Source of the DNA: Oscillospiraceae bacterium
Lineage (GTDB): Bacteria > Bacillota > Clostridia > Oscillospirales > Oscillospiraceae
Direction of reading: 5' to 3'
NCBI GenBank assembly: GCA_021202845.1
Contig: JAJQCF010000031.1
Coordinates: 179,549 to 243,548, forward strand
DNA: 64,000 nucleotides
Below, piece by piece: positions 27,479 to 36,896 of the stretch; positions within the stretch are counted from its first letter, which is position 1, and each line of letters opens with the position of its first letter. A model generated the notes under the pieces. That model was not told where the DNA came from, did not search any database, and saw only the letters and a list, made by a program, of their open reading frames with translations. A program made the position numbers and the translations under genes.

Positions 27479-28189
27479 CTACGCCGCCGACCAGTAGCGC
27501 AGGAAGACGGACGCCATTGCCATTGCTAATTTCAGCCTGTAGCCGTTGTCGGCGAGCTTTTCCGCCTCTTGCGGGTTGGAGAGGAAGCCGCACTCTGCCA
27601 AGACCGCGGGGCAGGTTACGCTGCGCATCAGGTACACCGAGTCGGGCGCGGGCGCGGCGACGCGGCGGTTTTCAGGGTTGAAGCTCTCAACAAGCTGGCT
27701 GTGCAGCGCCTCGCCGAAACCGCTGCTGCCCTCCGCCGCGCCGTACAGGACGAGCGTGCCGCTCGGGCGCGGGTCGGGATAGGCGTTTTGGTGTATGCTT
27801 ATGAGCACGGCGTTTTTAATCGAGTTTATCAGCAGCAGGCGGTAGTTCTGGTCCCAGACCTTTTTTTCGGCAATGCTCGCGCTCTCGTCGGGGTAGTTCA
27901 AGTCCAAGGCGGTGCGCGTCATCACCGTCTCCGCGCCGCAGAGCGAGGCCAGAGCCTCGAGCCTCAGCGCAATGGCAAGGTTGACCTCGTTCTCCGTCAT
28001 GCCGTCTGCGGACGAAGCGCCGCCGTCCAGACCGCCGTGGCCGGCGTCTATCACCAGCACGGGCAGCTCGGCGCGCGCCGCGGCGACACTGTCCGCCGCC
28101 TCCACCCTGCCCGCGGTCGCTGCTGCAATTATCGCGGCTGCGGCGGCAAAGAGCAGGAGCAGAGCGGCAATTATCCGCCGGCTTTTCAA
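27479..28189 (-). CDS. cwlD: N-acetylmuramoyl-L-alanine amidase, CwlD type
   Basis: The 236-residue Amidase_3 enzyme has an N-terminal signal/membrane segment (7-26), DAGHGGLDGG with the first zinc His (about 50), Glu in NEVNLAIA (about 67), His in ISIHQNA (about 133) and the catalytic Glu in LAECGFLSN (about 199). CwlD removes side peptides from spore cortex muramic acid so that muramic lactam can form. The start is TTG 28189, overlapping the spoIVA stop as TTGA; there is no good SD site, which suggests coupled translation. Confidence 0.85.
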   Translation of the reverse strand: MKSRRIIAALLLLFAAAAAIIAAATAGRVEAADSVAAARAELPVLVIDAGHGGLDGGASSADGMTENEVNLAIALRLEALASLCGAETVMTRTALDLNYPDESASIAEKKVWDQNYRLLLINSIKNAVLISIHQNAYPDPRPSGTLVLYGAAEGSSGFGEALHSQLVESFNPENRRVAAPAPDSVYLMRSVTCPAVLAECGFLSNPQEAEKLADNGYRLKLAMAMASVFLRYWSAA

Positions 28190-29664
28190 AAAATTATGCA
28201 GATAAGCCCGCCGCTGCCCTCGTTGATAATGCGCTGGAGCGTCTCCCGCAGCTTATTGCGCGTTGTCTCGGGCAGGCGGGTTATTTTGCCGGTTAGCCCC
28301 TCCTCGGCTATGTCGTAGAGCGACTTGCCGAAGATGTTGGACTCCCAAATGCGGCTCGTGTCACCCTCATAGCCTTGGAGCAGGAAGCTGACTATCTCCT
28401 CGGAGGCCTTCTCCCCGCCCAGCGCGGGCGAGACTTCGGTTTCTATGTCGGTCTGTATCATGTGAATGGCGGGCGCGCCGGCCTTGAGGCGCACGCCGTA
28501 GCGCCCGCCTTGGCGAACTATCTCCGGCTCTGCAAGGCGCATTTCCTCCGGCGTGGGCATGACTATGCCGTAGCCGCACTTTTTCACGTCCTCCAAAGCG
28601 GCGTGGACGCGCTCATATTCCGTTTTCAGCCCCGCCAGCGAGCGCAAAAGCTGCACCAAGTCGCCGTCGTTTTGTATTTCAAAGCCGCTCTCGGCGCTTA
28701 TCGTGTCGTAGTAGAGAGAGCGCGGCAGGTCAATCGTCAGCGCGGCCTCGCCCGTGCCGAAGTTTACGCCGGTGAGCTTCGCGCCGCTGACGTACCGGCA
28801 CTCGCGCACGCTGCACGGCATTTTTTCCACATCGCTGAGACGGTAGAGCTCGCGCGAGGACTTCAAAACGGAGGCAAAGACCTCGCTTTTTACCGCGCAG
28901 TCGTTGTCCAGCGCGTCCAGCCACTCCGGCAGATAGATACTGACGCTCTCCAGCGGAAATTCGTACAGCACCGCGCCCAGCACGGCGGTCATGTCCTCCT
29001 CGGTCATGGCGGCGCAGTTGACCGGCAGGCAGCTCACGCCGTACTTGGCGCTCAGCTCTCCCGCCAGCACAATGGCGCTCTCGGACTTCGGCTCGGCGCA
29101 GTTGAGCAGCAGTATGTACGGCTTTTCGCTGACGCTCAGCTCGGCGGCGGTGCGCTCCTCGGCCTCCACGTAGCTCGCGCGCTCTATGCCGCAAATGCTG
29201 CCGTCGGTCGTCACCATAACAGTTAGCGACGAGTGGTCGGCGATAACGCGCCGCGTCCCCTCCTCCGCCGCCTCGGAAATGGGAATTTCCTCGTCGTGCC
29301 ACGGCGTCATAACCATGCGCTCGGCGCCGTTCTCCGTCACGCCGACGGCGTCGGGCACTATAAAGCCCACGCAGTCCACAAGACGCACGGCGCAGCTTGC
29401 GGCGTCGTCCAGCGCGATGACGGCGGCCTCCTCCGGCACGAACTTGGGCTCCGCGGTCATTATCGTGCGTCCGGAGCCGCTCTGCGGCAGCTCGTCTCGC
29501 GCCCTCTCGCGGGCGTAGACATCGGTTATATGAGGAATAACCAGAGTCTCCATAAAGCGCTTGATGAATGTGGACTTGCCCGTGCGCACGGGGCCGACAA
29601 CGCCTATATAAACGCTGCCTCCCGTGCGGCAGGCAATATCACGGTAAACAGAAGCTGTTGACAA
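28186..29664 (-). CDS. spoIVA: Stage IV sporulation protein A, spore coat morphogenetic ATPase
   Basis: SpoIVA polymerises on the forespore surface as the base of the coat, using ATP. Walker A is GPVRTGKSTF near 26-35; the N-terminal block VYRDIACRTGGSVYIGVVG is typical. The start is taken as TTG 29664: AAGGAGG lies 8 bases upstream, and the resulting 492 residues equal the B. subtilis length. The ATG at 29691 would place this SD site inside the coding region and has no SD of its own. The C-terminus ends GGLICIIF, close to the hydrophobic end that binds SpoVM curvature. cwlD overlaps the stop. Confidence 0.95.
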   Translation of the reverse strand: MSTASVYRDIACRTGGSVYIGVVGPVRTGKSTFIKRFMETLVIPHITDVYARERARDELPQSGSGRTIMTAEPKFVPEEAAVIALDDAASCAVRLVDCVGFIVPDAVGVTENGAERMVMTPWHDEEIPISEAAEEGTRRVIADHSSLTVMVTTDGSICGIERASYVEAEERTAAELSVSEKPYILLLNCAEPKSESAIVLAGELSAKYGVSCLPVNCAAMTEEDMTAVLGAVLYEFPLESVSIYLPEWLDALDNDCAVKSEVFASVLKSSRELYRLSDVEKMPCSVRECRYVSGAKLTGVNFGTGEAALTIDLPRSLYYDTISAESGFEIQNDGDLVQLLRSLAGLKTEYERVHAALEDVKKCGYGIVMPTPEEMRLAEPEIVRQGGRYGVRLKAGAPAIHMIQTDIETEVSPALGGEKASEEIVSFLLQGYEGDTSRIWESNIFGKSLYDIAEEGLTGKITRLPETTRNKLRETLQRIINEGSGGLICIIF

Positions 29665-29726
29665 ACTATCATCCTCCTTTTTTATCGGCATCACTGAAAA
29701 ATATGAAAAATGGGACAGGATTATTC

Positions 29727-29755
29727 TTTGCAGGAGAGCAAATATGTGCTATAAT
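29727..29755 (+). promoter_or_regulatory. Promoter of the FAH-family gene
   Basis: TTTGCA (29727-29732) and TATAAT (29750-29755) are 17 bases apart, 33 bases before the start codon. Confidence 0.65.
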
Positions 29756-29787
29756 ACATTATTATTCCTGCGAGGAGGCAAAAAACT

Positions 29788-30627
29788 ATGAAATTCTGCA
29801 ACTTTTACACGCCCGAGGGGCGCGTTGCCACGGGGCTTGTGCGCGACGGCTTGGTTTACGACCTTGGCGACAGGGTGAGCCTGCGGCAGATTGTGCGCGG
29901 CAACAACCCAGCCATAAAGGGCGAGCGGGTGGCGGCGGAGGCGGACACGCCCAGCTACCCCGCGGACAGCGTCAAATACGCCAACCTCACTTCCCCGAGC
30001 AAGATTGCCTGCGTTGGCCTCAACTACAAGCGCCACGCGCAGGAGACGGGCGGCAAGGCGCCGGAGCACCCCGTGATTTTCAGCAAATTCAACGACTCGC
30101 TCTGCCCGCACGAGACCGAAGTGCCCCTCCCCCGCTGGCAGCGCTGCTTTGACTACGAGGCGGAACTGGTGATAGTCATGGGCAAGGAGGCGTGGAACGT
30201 CAGCGAGGAGGAGGCCGACAAGCATATCTTCGGCTACACTGTCGGCAACGACCTCAGCGCAAGGGACTGCCAGTTTCTCTCCAACCAGTGGCTCATAGGC
30301 AAGACCTTCCCCTGCTTCGCGCCCGTGGGGCCTTGGGTCGTGACTAAAGACGAATTCAACCCCGACGACCACCACCGCATTGTCTGCCGCAGAAACGGCG
30401 AGATTGTGCAGGACGACTATACCGACGGCATGATTTTCTCCTGCCGCCAGATAGTCAGCTTCGTTTCGCGCTACTGCCGTTTGCAGCCGGGCGACCTCAT
30501 ATTCACCGGCACGCCCTCCGGCGTAATTTTGGGCAAGGCCAAGGGTACGCGCGACTGGCTCGTGCCGGGAGAGACTCTCGAAGTCGAGGTCGAGGGCATC
30601 TGCACGCTGAAAAACAAGCTGATTTGA
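29788..30627 (+). CDS. Fumarylacetoacetate hydrolase family protein
   Basis: The 279-residue protein has the FAH fold: IACVGLNYKRHAQE near 73-86, metal ligands Glu124 and Glu126 in DYEAELVIVMG, Asp near 153 in VGNDLSARD, and GDLIFTGTPSGV near 234. Members are hydrolases, decarboxylases or isomerases of acyl-pyruvates and 2-oxo acids. ATG 29788 follows GAGGAGG. It is a single-gene unit ending 8 bases before a convergent gene, so the substrate cannot be inferred. Confidence 0.87.
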   Translation: MKFCNFYTPEGRVATGLVRDGLVYDLGDRVSLRQIVRGNNPAIKGERVAAEADTPSYPADSVKYANLTSPSKIACVGLNYKRHAQETGGKAPEHPVIFSKFNDSLCPHETEVPLPRWQRCFDYEAELVIVMGKEAWNVSEEEADKHIFGYTVGNDLSARDCQFLSNQWLIGKTFPCFAPVGPWVVTKDEFNPDDHHRIVCRRNGEIVQDDYTDGMIFSCRQIVSFVSRYCRLQPGDLIFTGTPSGVILGKAKGTRDWLVPGETLEVEVEGICTLKNKLI

Positions 30628-30634
30628 GAGCTTT

Positions 30635-31411
30635 TCACGCCGTTCCCTTGGCGCACATACGACCCGTGTGGTCAAGCTCATACTCCCCTGTCAGCAGCAG
30701 CTCGCTCACAGGAATGAGCTTATAGCCGTCGGCGAGCAGGGACTCTATTATCCCCGGCAGCGCCTCCGGCGTGTGCTCGGCGGCGTTGTGGAAAAGCACA
30801 ATGGAGCCCGACGACACTCCGCCGAGGACGCGGGAGCTTATTTCCTCCGCAGAAAGCCCCTTCCAGTCGAGGCTGTCCACGTCCCACTGTATGGCCGTGA
30901 GGCCGAGGCTCTCCACCGTCTCGATAACATGGTCGTCGTACTCGCCGTAGGGGCAGCGGAAAAGCGTGGGGCGCACGCCGGTTATGTCCTCCACCTTGTC
31001 GCAGCCCGCTTTGAGGTTCGCGGCAATCTCCTCGGAGCTGAGAGAGGAAAAGTGCGTGTGGTCGTCGGAGTGCGTCATCACCTCCATACCCGCGTCGTGC
31101 AGCGCCGCGACCGCCTCGGGGTAGCGCTCCGCCCAGTCGCCGACGACAAAGAACGTCGCCCGCGCGCCGTAGCTTGTGAGAATATCAATTAGCTGCTGTG
31201 TATCCTCCGCGCCCCACGCCGCGTCGAACGTGAGCGAGACGGCCTTGTCGTCGCGCTGAACGCAGTAGACCGGCAGTTTGCGCGCCGTCGCCGAGGCGGT
31301 TATGGCCGCGGGAGCGTACACGGCGGCGAGTATGGCCGCTGCCGTGAGCGAGGCCAGCGCAAGGGCGCAGATATAGCGGTGGCGCTTTATGAATTTACAA
31401 ATTGTTTTCAA
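30635..31411 (-). CDS. Polysaccharide deacetylase, PdaB-like
   Basis: The 258-residue protein has an N-terminal membrane segment (about 15-36) and a NodB domain: VSLTFDAAWG with Asp63, HSDDHTH (metal histidines), FRCPYGE, WDVDSLDWKG and IVLFHNA. The second Asp of the usual TFDD is Ala, as in sporulation PdaB proteins (TFDxxWG). The start is TTG 31411 with GGAGG 8 bases before it; the ATG at 31453 has no SD site. The likely role is modification of cell-wall or spore peptidoglycan. Confidence 0.82.
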   Translation of the reverse strand: MKTICKFIKRHRYICALALASLTAAAILAAVYAPAAITASATARKLPVYCVQRDDKAVSLTFDAAWGAEDTQQLIDILTSYGARATFFVVGDWAERYPEAVAALHDAGMEVMTHSDDHTHFSSLSSEEIAANLKAGCDKVEDITGVRPTLFRCPYGEYDDHVIETVESLGLTAIQWDVDSLDWKGLSAEEISSRVLGGVSSGSIVLFHNAAEHTPEALPGIIESLLADGYKLIPVSELLLTGEYELDHTGRMCAKGTA

Positions 31412-31515
31412 GCTGATTGCCTCCGTCCTTGAATTTTGGTTAATAGTATGCATTTTGGGAGCGAAAAATCAGCACTTTTATGGCGGCGGGAAAAAATAAA
31501 TTAACAACAAGTGTA

Positions 31516-31544
31516 TTGATTAACATTCGAGGTTAGAATATAAT
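31516..31544 (+). promoter_or_regulatory. Promoter of the phosphoketolase gene
   Basis: TTGATT (31516-31521) and a consensus TATAAT (31539-31544) have a 17-base spacer, 40 bases before the ATG. Confidence 0.75.
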
Positions 31545-31583
31545 TGTTCGTATGTTCAAAGTAAACCTAAGGAGGAAAAAACT

Positions 31584-33950
31584 ATGCCGGACCTACAGAT
31601 GCAGGAGCTGTTTGACGCAATGGACAAGTGGTGGCGCGCCGCCAACTATCTCTCCGCGTGCCAGCTCTACCTTTTGGACAATCCGCTTTTGGAGCGGCCT
31701 CTTGAGCGCAGTGATGTTAAGAAAAAAATTGTCGGGCACTGGGGCACCGTCCCCGGGCAGAACTTTGTCTATACCCACCTCAACCGCCTGATAAACAAGT
31801 ACGACGTAGACATGATTTATCTCTCCGGCCCCGGTCACGGAGGCAACGCCATGGTCGCGCAGGACTGGCTGGACGGCAGCTACAGCGAGGTCTACCCCAA
31901 CATCGGCCGCGACAAGGACGGGATGAAAAAGCTCTTTAAGCAGTTCTCGTTCCCCGGCGGCATCTCCAGCCACGTCGCGCCGGAGACCCCGGGTTCCATT
32001 CACGAGGGCGGAGAATTGGGCTACTCCATGTTCCACGCCTTCGGCGCGGTTTTCGACAACCCCGACCTCATTGCCGCCTGCGTTGTGGGCGACGGCGAGG
32101 CGGAAACGGGACCGCTGGCGACCTCGTGGCAGAGCAACAAGTTTATTAACCCCAAGTATGACGGCGCGGTGCTGCCCATTCTGCACCTGAACGGCTACAA
32201 GATTGCCAACCCGACCATACTCTCCCGCACGAGCGACGAGCAGCTGCAAAAATACTTCGAGGGCTGCGGCTGGGAGCCGATATTCGTCGAGGGCAGCAAC
32301 CCCGGCGTTATGCACCCGAGAATGTATAGGGCGCTGGAATACTGCTACGCCAAAATACGCGAAAACCAGCGCTTTGCGCGTGAGGACGGCGAAAAGGGCC
32401 CGTGGACTTGGCCGATGATAATTCTCCGCACACCCAAGGGCTGGACGGGTCCGAAGGTCGTGGACGGCAAGAAGGTCGAGGGCACATTCCGCGCGCATCA
32501 GGTGCCGATAGATATGTCCGGCGAGGACCACCTTGAGCTGCTGGAGGCTTGGCTGCGCAGCTACAAGCCGGAGGAGCTGTTCAACCCCGACGGCTCGCTG
32601 AAGGAGGAAATTGCCCGCCTTGCGCCCAAGGGCAACAGACGCATGGGCGCGAACCCCCACGCCAACGGCGGCTTGCTGCTGCGCGACCTCAAGCTGCCCG
32701 ACTTCCGCGACTACGCCCTCGACGTCCCCGCCCCCGGCGCTGTCGAGGCTCAGGACATGATTGAGCTGGGCGCTTTTGTGCGCGACATTTTGAAATTGAA
32801 CGAAAACGAGCGCAACTTCCGCGTTTTCGGCCCCGATGAGACGCAGTCCAACCGCCTCGGCAAGGTGTTCGAGGTCACGAACCGCGACTGGAACGGCGAA
32901 ATCACCGAGGACGACGAGTTCCTTGCCCCCGACGGCCGCATTATGGACTCCATGCTCAGCGAGCACGCCTGCCAAGGCTGGCTGGAGGGCTATTTGCTGA
33001 CAGGCAGACACGGCTTTTTCAACAGCTACGAGGCGTTCATTCGCATTGTGGACTCCATGGCCTCCCAGCACGCCAAGTGGCTCAAGGTCACGAAGCAGCT
33101 GAAGTGGCGTATGCCCATTGCCTCGCTGAACTATATTTTGTCCAGCAACGTCTGGCAGCAGGACCACAACGGCTACACGCACCAAGACCCCGGCTTCATC
33201 GACCACGTCTCCAACAAGAAGGCCGACGTTGTGCGCATCTATCTCCCGCCGGACACGAACTGCCTGCTCAGCTGCTTCGACCACTGCATACGCAGCCGCA
33301 ATTATATAAATGTTATGATAACTTCCAAGCACCCGCGCCCGCAGTGGCTGACGATGGAGCAGGCCGTGAAGCACTGCACTCAGGGCATAGGCATATGGCA
33401 GTGGGCCTCCAACGACGCGGGCTGCGAGCCGGACATTGTCATGGCCTGCTGCGGCGACGCGCCCACGCTGGAGACGCTGGCGGCGGTGTCCATTCTGCGC
33501 AAGAATTTGCCGGAGCTGAAAATCCGCGTTGTCAACGTCGTTGACCTCATGCGCCTTCAGGACAGCACCCAGCACCCTCACGGCCTCGACCAGCACAGCT
33601 ACGACGCCATTTTCACCAAGGATAAGCCCATTCTGTTCGCTTTCCACGGCTATCCGTACCTCATTCACCAGTTCACCTACCGCCGCGCGAACAAGAACCT
33701 GCACGTGCGCGGCTATAAGGAGGAGGGCACCATTACAACGCCGTTCGATATGCGCGTGCAGAACGACATCGACCGCTTCCACCTTGTAATCGACGCCTGC
33801 AAGCTCATTCCCTCGCTCGGCAACAGGGCGTCCGCACTCATTCAGGACATGAACGATATGCTCGTGGAGCACAACGAGTATATACGCGAGCACGGCGTAG
33901 ATTTGCCCGAAGTGCTCGACTGGCGCTGGGATTTAAGTACACAGGCATAA
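31584..33950 (+). CDS. xfp: Xylulose-5-phosphate/fructose-6-phosphate phosphoketolase
   Basis: The 788-residue thiamine-diphosphate enzyme splits xylulose-5-P (or fructose-6-P) with phosphate to acetyl-phosphate plus glyceraldehyde-3-P (or erythrose-4-P). Family blocks are clear: [54 protein letters not shown], and [14 protein letters not shown] for ThDP/Mg binding. ATG 31584 has AAGGAGG upstream. It has its own promoter and terminator, giving acetyl-phosphate independently of pyruvate. Confidence 0.97.
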   Translation: MPDLQMQELFDAMDKWWRAANYLSACQLYLLDNPLLERPLERSDVKKKIVGHWGTVPGQNFVYTHLNRLINKYDVDMIYLSGPGHGGNAMVAQDWLDGSYSEVYPNIGRDKDGMKKLFKQFSFPGGISSHVAPETPGSIHEGGELGYSMFHAFGAVFDNPDLIAACVVGDGEAETGPLATSWQSNKFINPKYDGAVLPILHLNGYKIANPTILSRTSDEQLQKYFEGCGWEPIFVEGSNPGVMHPRMYRALEYCYAKIRENQRFAREDGEKGPWTWPMIILRTPKGWTGPKVVDGKKVEGTFRAHQVPIDMSGEDHLELLEAWLRSYKPEELFNPDGSLKEEIARLAPKGNRRMGANPHANGGLLLRDLKLPDFRDYALDVPAPGAVEAQDMIELGAFVRDILKLNENERNFRVFGPDETQSNRLGKVFEVTNRDWNGEITEDDEFLAPDGRIMDSMLSEHACQGWLEGYLLTGRHGFFNSYEAFIRIVDSMASQHAKWLKVTKQLKWRMPIASLNYILSSNVWQQDHNGYTHQDPGFIDHVSNKKADVVRIYLPPDTNCLLSCFDHCIRSRNYINVMITSKHPRPQWLTMEQAVKHCTQGIGIWQWASNDAGCEPDIVMACCGDAPTLETLAAVSILRKNLPELKIRVVNVVDLMRLQDSTQHPHGLDQHSYDAIFTKDKPILFAFHGYPYLIHQFTYRRANKNLHVRGYKEEGTITTPFDMRVQNDIDRFHLVIDACKLIPSLGNRASALIQDMNDMLVEHNEYIREHGVDLPEVLDWRWDLSTQA

Positions 33951-33965
33951 GAAATCACAGCTCCG

Positions 33966-33997
33966 ACGGCTCCACGCTCTCCCTTGCGTGGAGCCGT
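33966..33997 (+). terminator. Stem-loop after phosphoketolase
   Basis: A perfect 12-bp stem ACGGCTCCACGC/GCGTGGAGCCGT has an 8-base loop; the following T-tract is weak (TATTG). Confidence 0.7.
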
Positions 33998-34063
33998 TAT
34001 TGCAAATACAACATCTATTGATAGCTCTATAAAAAAAATGTATCAATTAAAAAGACTTTTTTA

Positions 34064-34092
34064 TTGACTTTGCATTTGCTATGCCTTAAAAT
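34064..34092 (+). promoter_or_regulatory. Promoter of the CoA-transferase/acyl-CoA dehydrogenase/ETF operon
   Basis: TTGACT (34064-34069) and TAAAAT (34087-34092) are 17 bases apart, about 40 bases before the start codon. Confidence 0.7.
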
Positions 34093-34134
34093 GAATAGGG
34101 TAATTTGTATTCAACACATTGGAGGATAAAAATA

Positions 34135-35706
34135 ATGGCGAAATTTATTACGGCTCAGGAAGCCGCGGCCTTGATTCCCGACCATGCCACAATAGCTGTC
34201 GGCGGTCAGGGTCTTGCCGGCTGGCCGGAGGAAATCGGCTTGGCTATCCGCGACAGCTTCAAGGAGACCGGCCACCCCTGCGACCTCAACGTAAAGCAGG
34301 GCTGCGCCATGGGCGACTGGAAGACCCGCGGCATAACCCACCTCGGCGAAGCGGGCCCCGGACTTGTCACCAGATGGTCTGGCGCTCACATGGGCAACGC
34401 CTTTGCCCTGCGCGACCTCGCCGACCAGAACGAGCTGATGATGTACTGCCTGCCTCAGGGCGTTATTGTCAACCTGTGGCGCGAGATTGGTGCAGGCCGC
34501 CCGGGACTTATCACCAAGGTCGGCTTGGGCACGTTCGTTGACCCGCGCGTTCAGGGTGGCAAAATCAACGACCTTGCCAAGGAAAAGGGCGAGGACTTGG
34601 TGGAAGTCGTCAACTTCAACGGCGAGGAGTACCTTTTCTACAAGGGCTTCAAGCTCGACGTGGCGCTGGTGCGCGGCACTACCGCCGACGAGAACGGCAA
34701 CATCACAATGGAGCACGAGAGCCTGATAAACGAGGGCATGGCAATGGCCACCGCGGCCAAGAACTCCGGCGGCATAGTCATCGCGCAGGTTGAGTACATA
34801 GCCAACTCCGGCACGCTCAACCCCAAGGACGTGCGCATCCCCGGCGTTATGGTCGATTACGTCGTGCAGGCCACCGACCCCGCCAACCACTGGCAGACCG
34901 AGGGCGTTTACTACGAGCCCGCCTTCTCCGGCCAGATTAAAAAGCCCCTCGCGGCTATCGAGAATATGCCCTTCGATGAGAAGAAGGTTCTCTGCCGCCG
35001 CTGCGCTATGGAGCTGAAAAAGGGCTACGTCATCAACCTCGGCGTCGGCATTCCCGCTGACATGGCGAAGATACTCAACGAGGAGGGCTACCTCGGCTGC
35101 GTCACAACCAGCACGGAGGTCGGCAACTTCGGCGGCGTCTCCTCTGCCCTGCCCAACTTCGGCGCGGCCTACAACGCCGAAGCCAGCGTTGACCACGGCG
35201 CAATGTTCGACTTCATCGACGGCGGCGGACTGGATATGACCTGCCTCGGCATCGGCGAGATTGACGAGGAAGGCAACAACAACGTCTCCCACCTCGGCAA
35301 GATGGTCACCGGCCCCGGCGGCTTCATCAACATAACTCAGGCCACGCCGAAGATTATATTCTGCGGCACATTCATGGGCAAGGCCAAGCTCAAGGTCGGC
35401 GACGGCAAGATTGAGGTTCTGGAAGAGGGCAAAATCCGCAAGTTTGTGAAAAAGGTCAAGCAGATAACCTTCGCCGGCAAGTACGCGGGCAAGGACCAGA
35501 CTGTCCTCTACGTCACCGAGCGCGCCGTGTTCCGCCTTATAGACGGCAAGGTCACGCTGGTCGAGATTGCCCCCGGCATGGATTTGGAGAAGGACATTCT
35601 CGCCAACATGGGCTTCAAGCCCGAAATCTCCCCCGACCTCAAGGTCATGGACCCCGGCATCTTCTGCGAACACTGGGGCGGCCTTGGTAAATACATTGAA
35701 GGCTAA
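34135..35706 (+). CDS. Family I acyl-CoA:carboxylate CoA-transferase, second member
   Basis: The 523-residue protein has the same architecture as the one at 10107-11705, with catalytic Glu328 in TSTEVGNFGG and FIDGGGLDMTCLGIGEIDEEG plus GPGGFINITQATPKI. ATG 34135 follows GGAGG. It is the first gene of a unit with an acyl-CoA dehydrogenase and ETF, so it probably charges a short-chain acid with CoA for reduction, or recovers CoA from the reduced product. The acid is unknown. Confidence 0.87.
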   Translation: MAKFITAQEAAALIPDHATIAVGGQGLAGWPEEIGLAIRDSFKETGHPCDLNVKQGCAMGDWKTRGITHLGEAGPGLVTRWSGAHMGNAFALRDLADQNELMMYCLPQGVIVNLWREIGAGRPGLITKVGLGTFVDPRVQGGKINDLAKEKGEDLVEVVNFNGEEYLFYKGFKLDVALVRGTTADENGNITMEHESLINEGMAMATAAKNSGGIVIAQVEYIANSGTLNPKDVRIPGVMVDYVVQATDPANHWQTEGVYYEPAFSGQIKKPLAAIENMPFDEKKVLCRRCAMELKKGYVINLGVGIPADMAKILNEEGYLGCVTTSTEVGNFGGVSSALPNFGAAYNAEASVDHGAMFDFIDGGGLDMTCLGIGEIDEEGNNNVSHLGKMVTGPGGFINITQATPKIIFCGTFMGKAKLKVGDGKIEVLEEGKIRKFVKKVKQITFAGKYAGKDQTVLYVTERAVFRLIDGKVTLVEIAPGMDLEKDILANMGFKPEISPDLKVMDPGIFCEHWGGLGKYIEG

Positions 35707-35739
35707 AATCACACCAAATATACGAGGAGGAAAAACTAT

Positions 35740-36885
35740 ATGATTTTGTCTGAGAAACATCAGATGATGCGGAAATTCTTCCGCGAATTCGCTGAGACAG
35801 AGTTCACCACAGAGCTTCTGGATGAGCTTGAGGCCACAGGCGAATTTAACTGGGAAATTTTCCACAAGATTGCGGCTGCCGGACTGACCGGCACCAAGAT
35901 TCCCGTCAAGTACGGCGGACAGGGCGGCGACGCGCTGGCCTACACGCTGATGATGGAGGAGCTTGCCCGCCGCAGCGCCGTTTTAGCTATCTACGCCAAC
36001 ACCTCCAACTCTCTGGGCGGCGGCCCGCTCATGTTCTGCGGCACTGAGGAACAGAAGCAGAAGTACCTTGTTCCCGTTGCCAAGGGAGAGAAAATCATCG
36101 TCTTCGGTCTGACCGAGCCGGGCGCCGGTTCCGACGCCGGCGGCACGCTCACCACCGCCGAGCAGGACGGCGACTACTGGGTGCTCAACGGCCGTAAGAC
36201 CTTCATCTCCGGCGCTCCGTTTGCCGACTGGTGTGTTATTTACGCCAAGACCGACCCGACCCAGAAGGGCAGCAAGGGCATTTCCATGTTCATAGTCGAT
36301 ATGCACCTGCCCGGCGTTTCCACCGGCAAGCCGGAGAGCAAGATGGGCATCAAGGGCTACCCCACCAGCGACGTCATTCTTGAGAACGTCCGCGTTCACA
36401 AGTCCGATTTGCTCGGGCCTCTCCACAAGGGCTTCACCACCGCTATGAAGACCCTGAACGGCGGCCGTCTCGGCACCGGCGCTCAGGCTCTGGGCATCGC
36501 CCAGCACTGCCTTGAGGAGGCCACCCAGTACGCCAAGGACCGCAAGCAGTTCGGCAAGCCCATCGCCAAGTTCCAAGGCGTCAGCTTCCAGATAGCCGAC
36601 ATGGCTATCGAGATTGAGGCCGCCCGCCAGCTCCTGTACCACACCGCTGTCGCAATGGACAACAACGACCCCGAGACCGGCAAGCTCTGCGCAATGGCAA
36701 AGTACTACGCCTCCGAAATGTGCAACCGCGTCGCTTACAAGGCCGTACAGATTCACGGCGGTTACGGCTACATCAGCGACTACCCTGTCGAGCGCCTCTA
36801 CCGCGACGCACGTATCACCAGCATCTTTGAAGGCACCTCTCAGGTCATGCAGATTGTTGTCTCCGGCGCTGTTCTGGGGAAGTAA
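35740..36885 (+). CDS. Short-chain acyl-CoA dehydrogenase
   Basis: The 381-residue FAD enzyme has the family blocks FGLTEPGAGSDAGG (near 125-138), WVLNGRKTFISGA, RKQFGKPIAKFQGV, QIHGGYGYISDYPVERLYRD and the catalytic Glu364 in IFEGTSQV, the position used by short-chain (butyryl-type) dehydrogenases. With EtfAB next door it probably acts as an enoyl-CoA reductase, possibly electron-bifurcating, in fermentation. ATG 35740 follows AGGAGG. Confidence 0.92.
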   Translation: MILSEKHQMMRKFFREFAETEFTTELLDELEATGEFNWEIFHKIAAAGLTGTKIPVKYGGQGGDALAYTLMMEELARRSAVLAIYANTSNSLGGGPLMFCGTEEQKQKYLVPVAKGEKIIVFGLTEPGAGSDAGGTLTTAEQDGDYWVLNGRKTFISGAPFADWCVIYAKTDPTQKGSKGISMFIVDMHLPGVSTGKPESKMGIKGYPTSDVILENVRVHKSDLLGPLHKGFTTAMKTLNGGRLGTGAQALGIAQHCLEEATQYAKDRKQFGKPIAKFQGVSFQIADMAIEIEAARQLLYHTAVAMDNNDPETGKLCAMAKYYASEMCNRVAYKAVQIHGGYGYISDYPVERLYRDARITSIFEGTSQVMQIVVSGAVLGK

Positions 36886-36896
36886 GGAGGATATAA

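Noticed and set aside
31593..33893. Very long open frame on the strand opposite the phosphoketolase gene
   Set aside because: It is an antisense shadow of a GC-rich gene with clear enzyme motifs on the plus strand, and it has no motif of its own.
34111..35865. Long minus-strand frame opposite the second CoA-transferase gene
   Set aside because: Same reason: codon bias of the plus-strand gene suppresses stops on the other strand.
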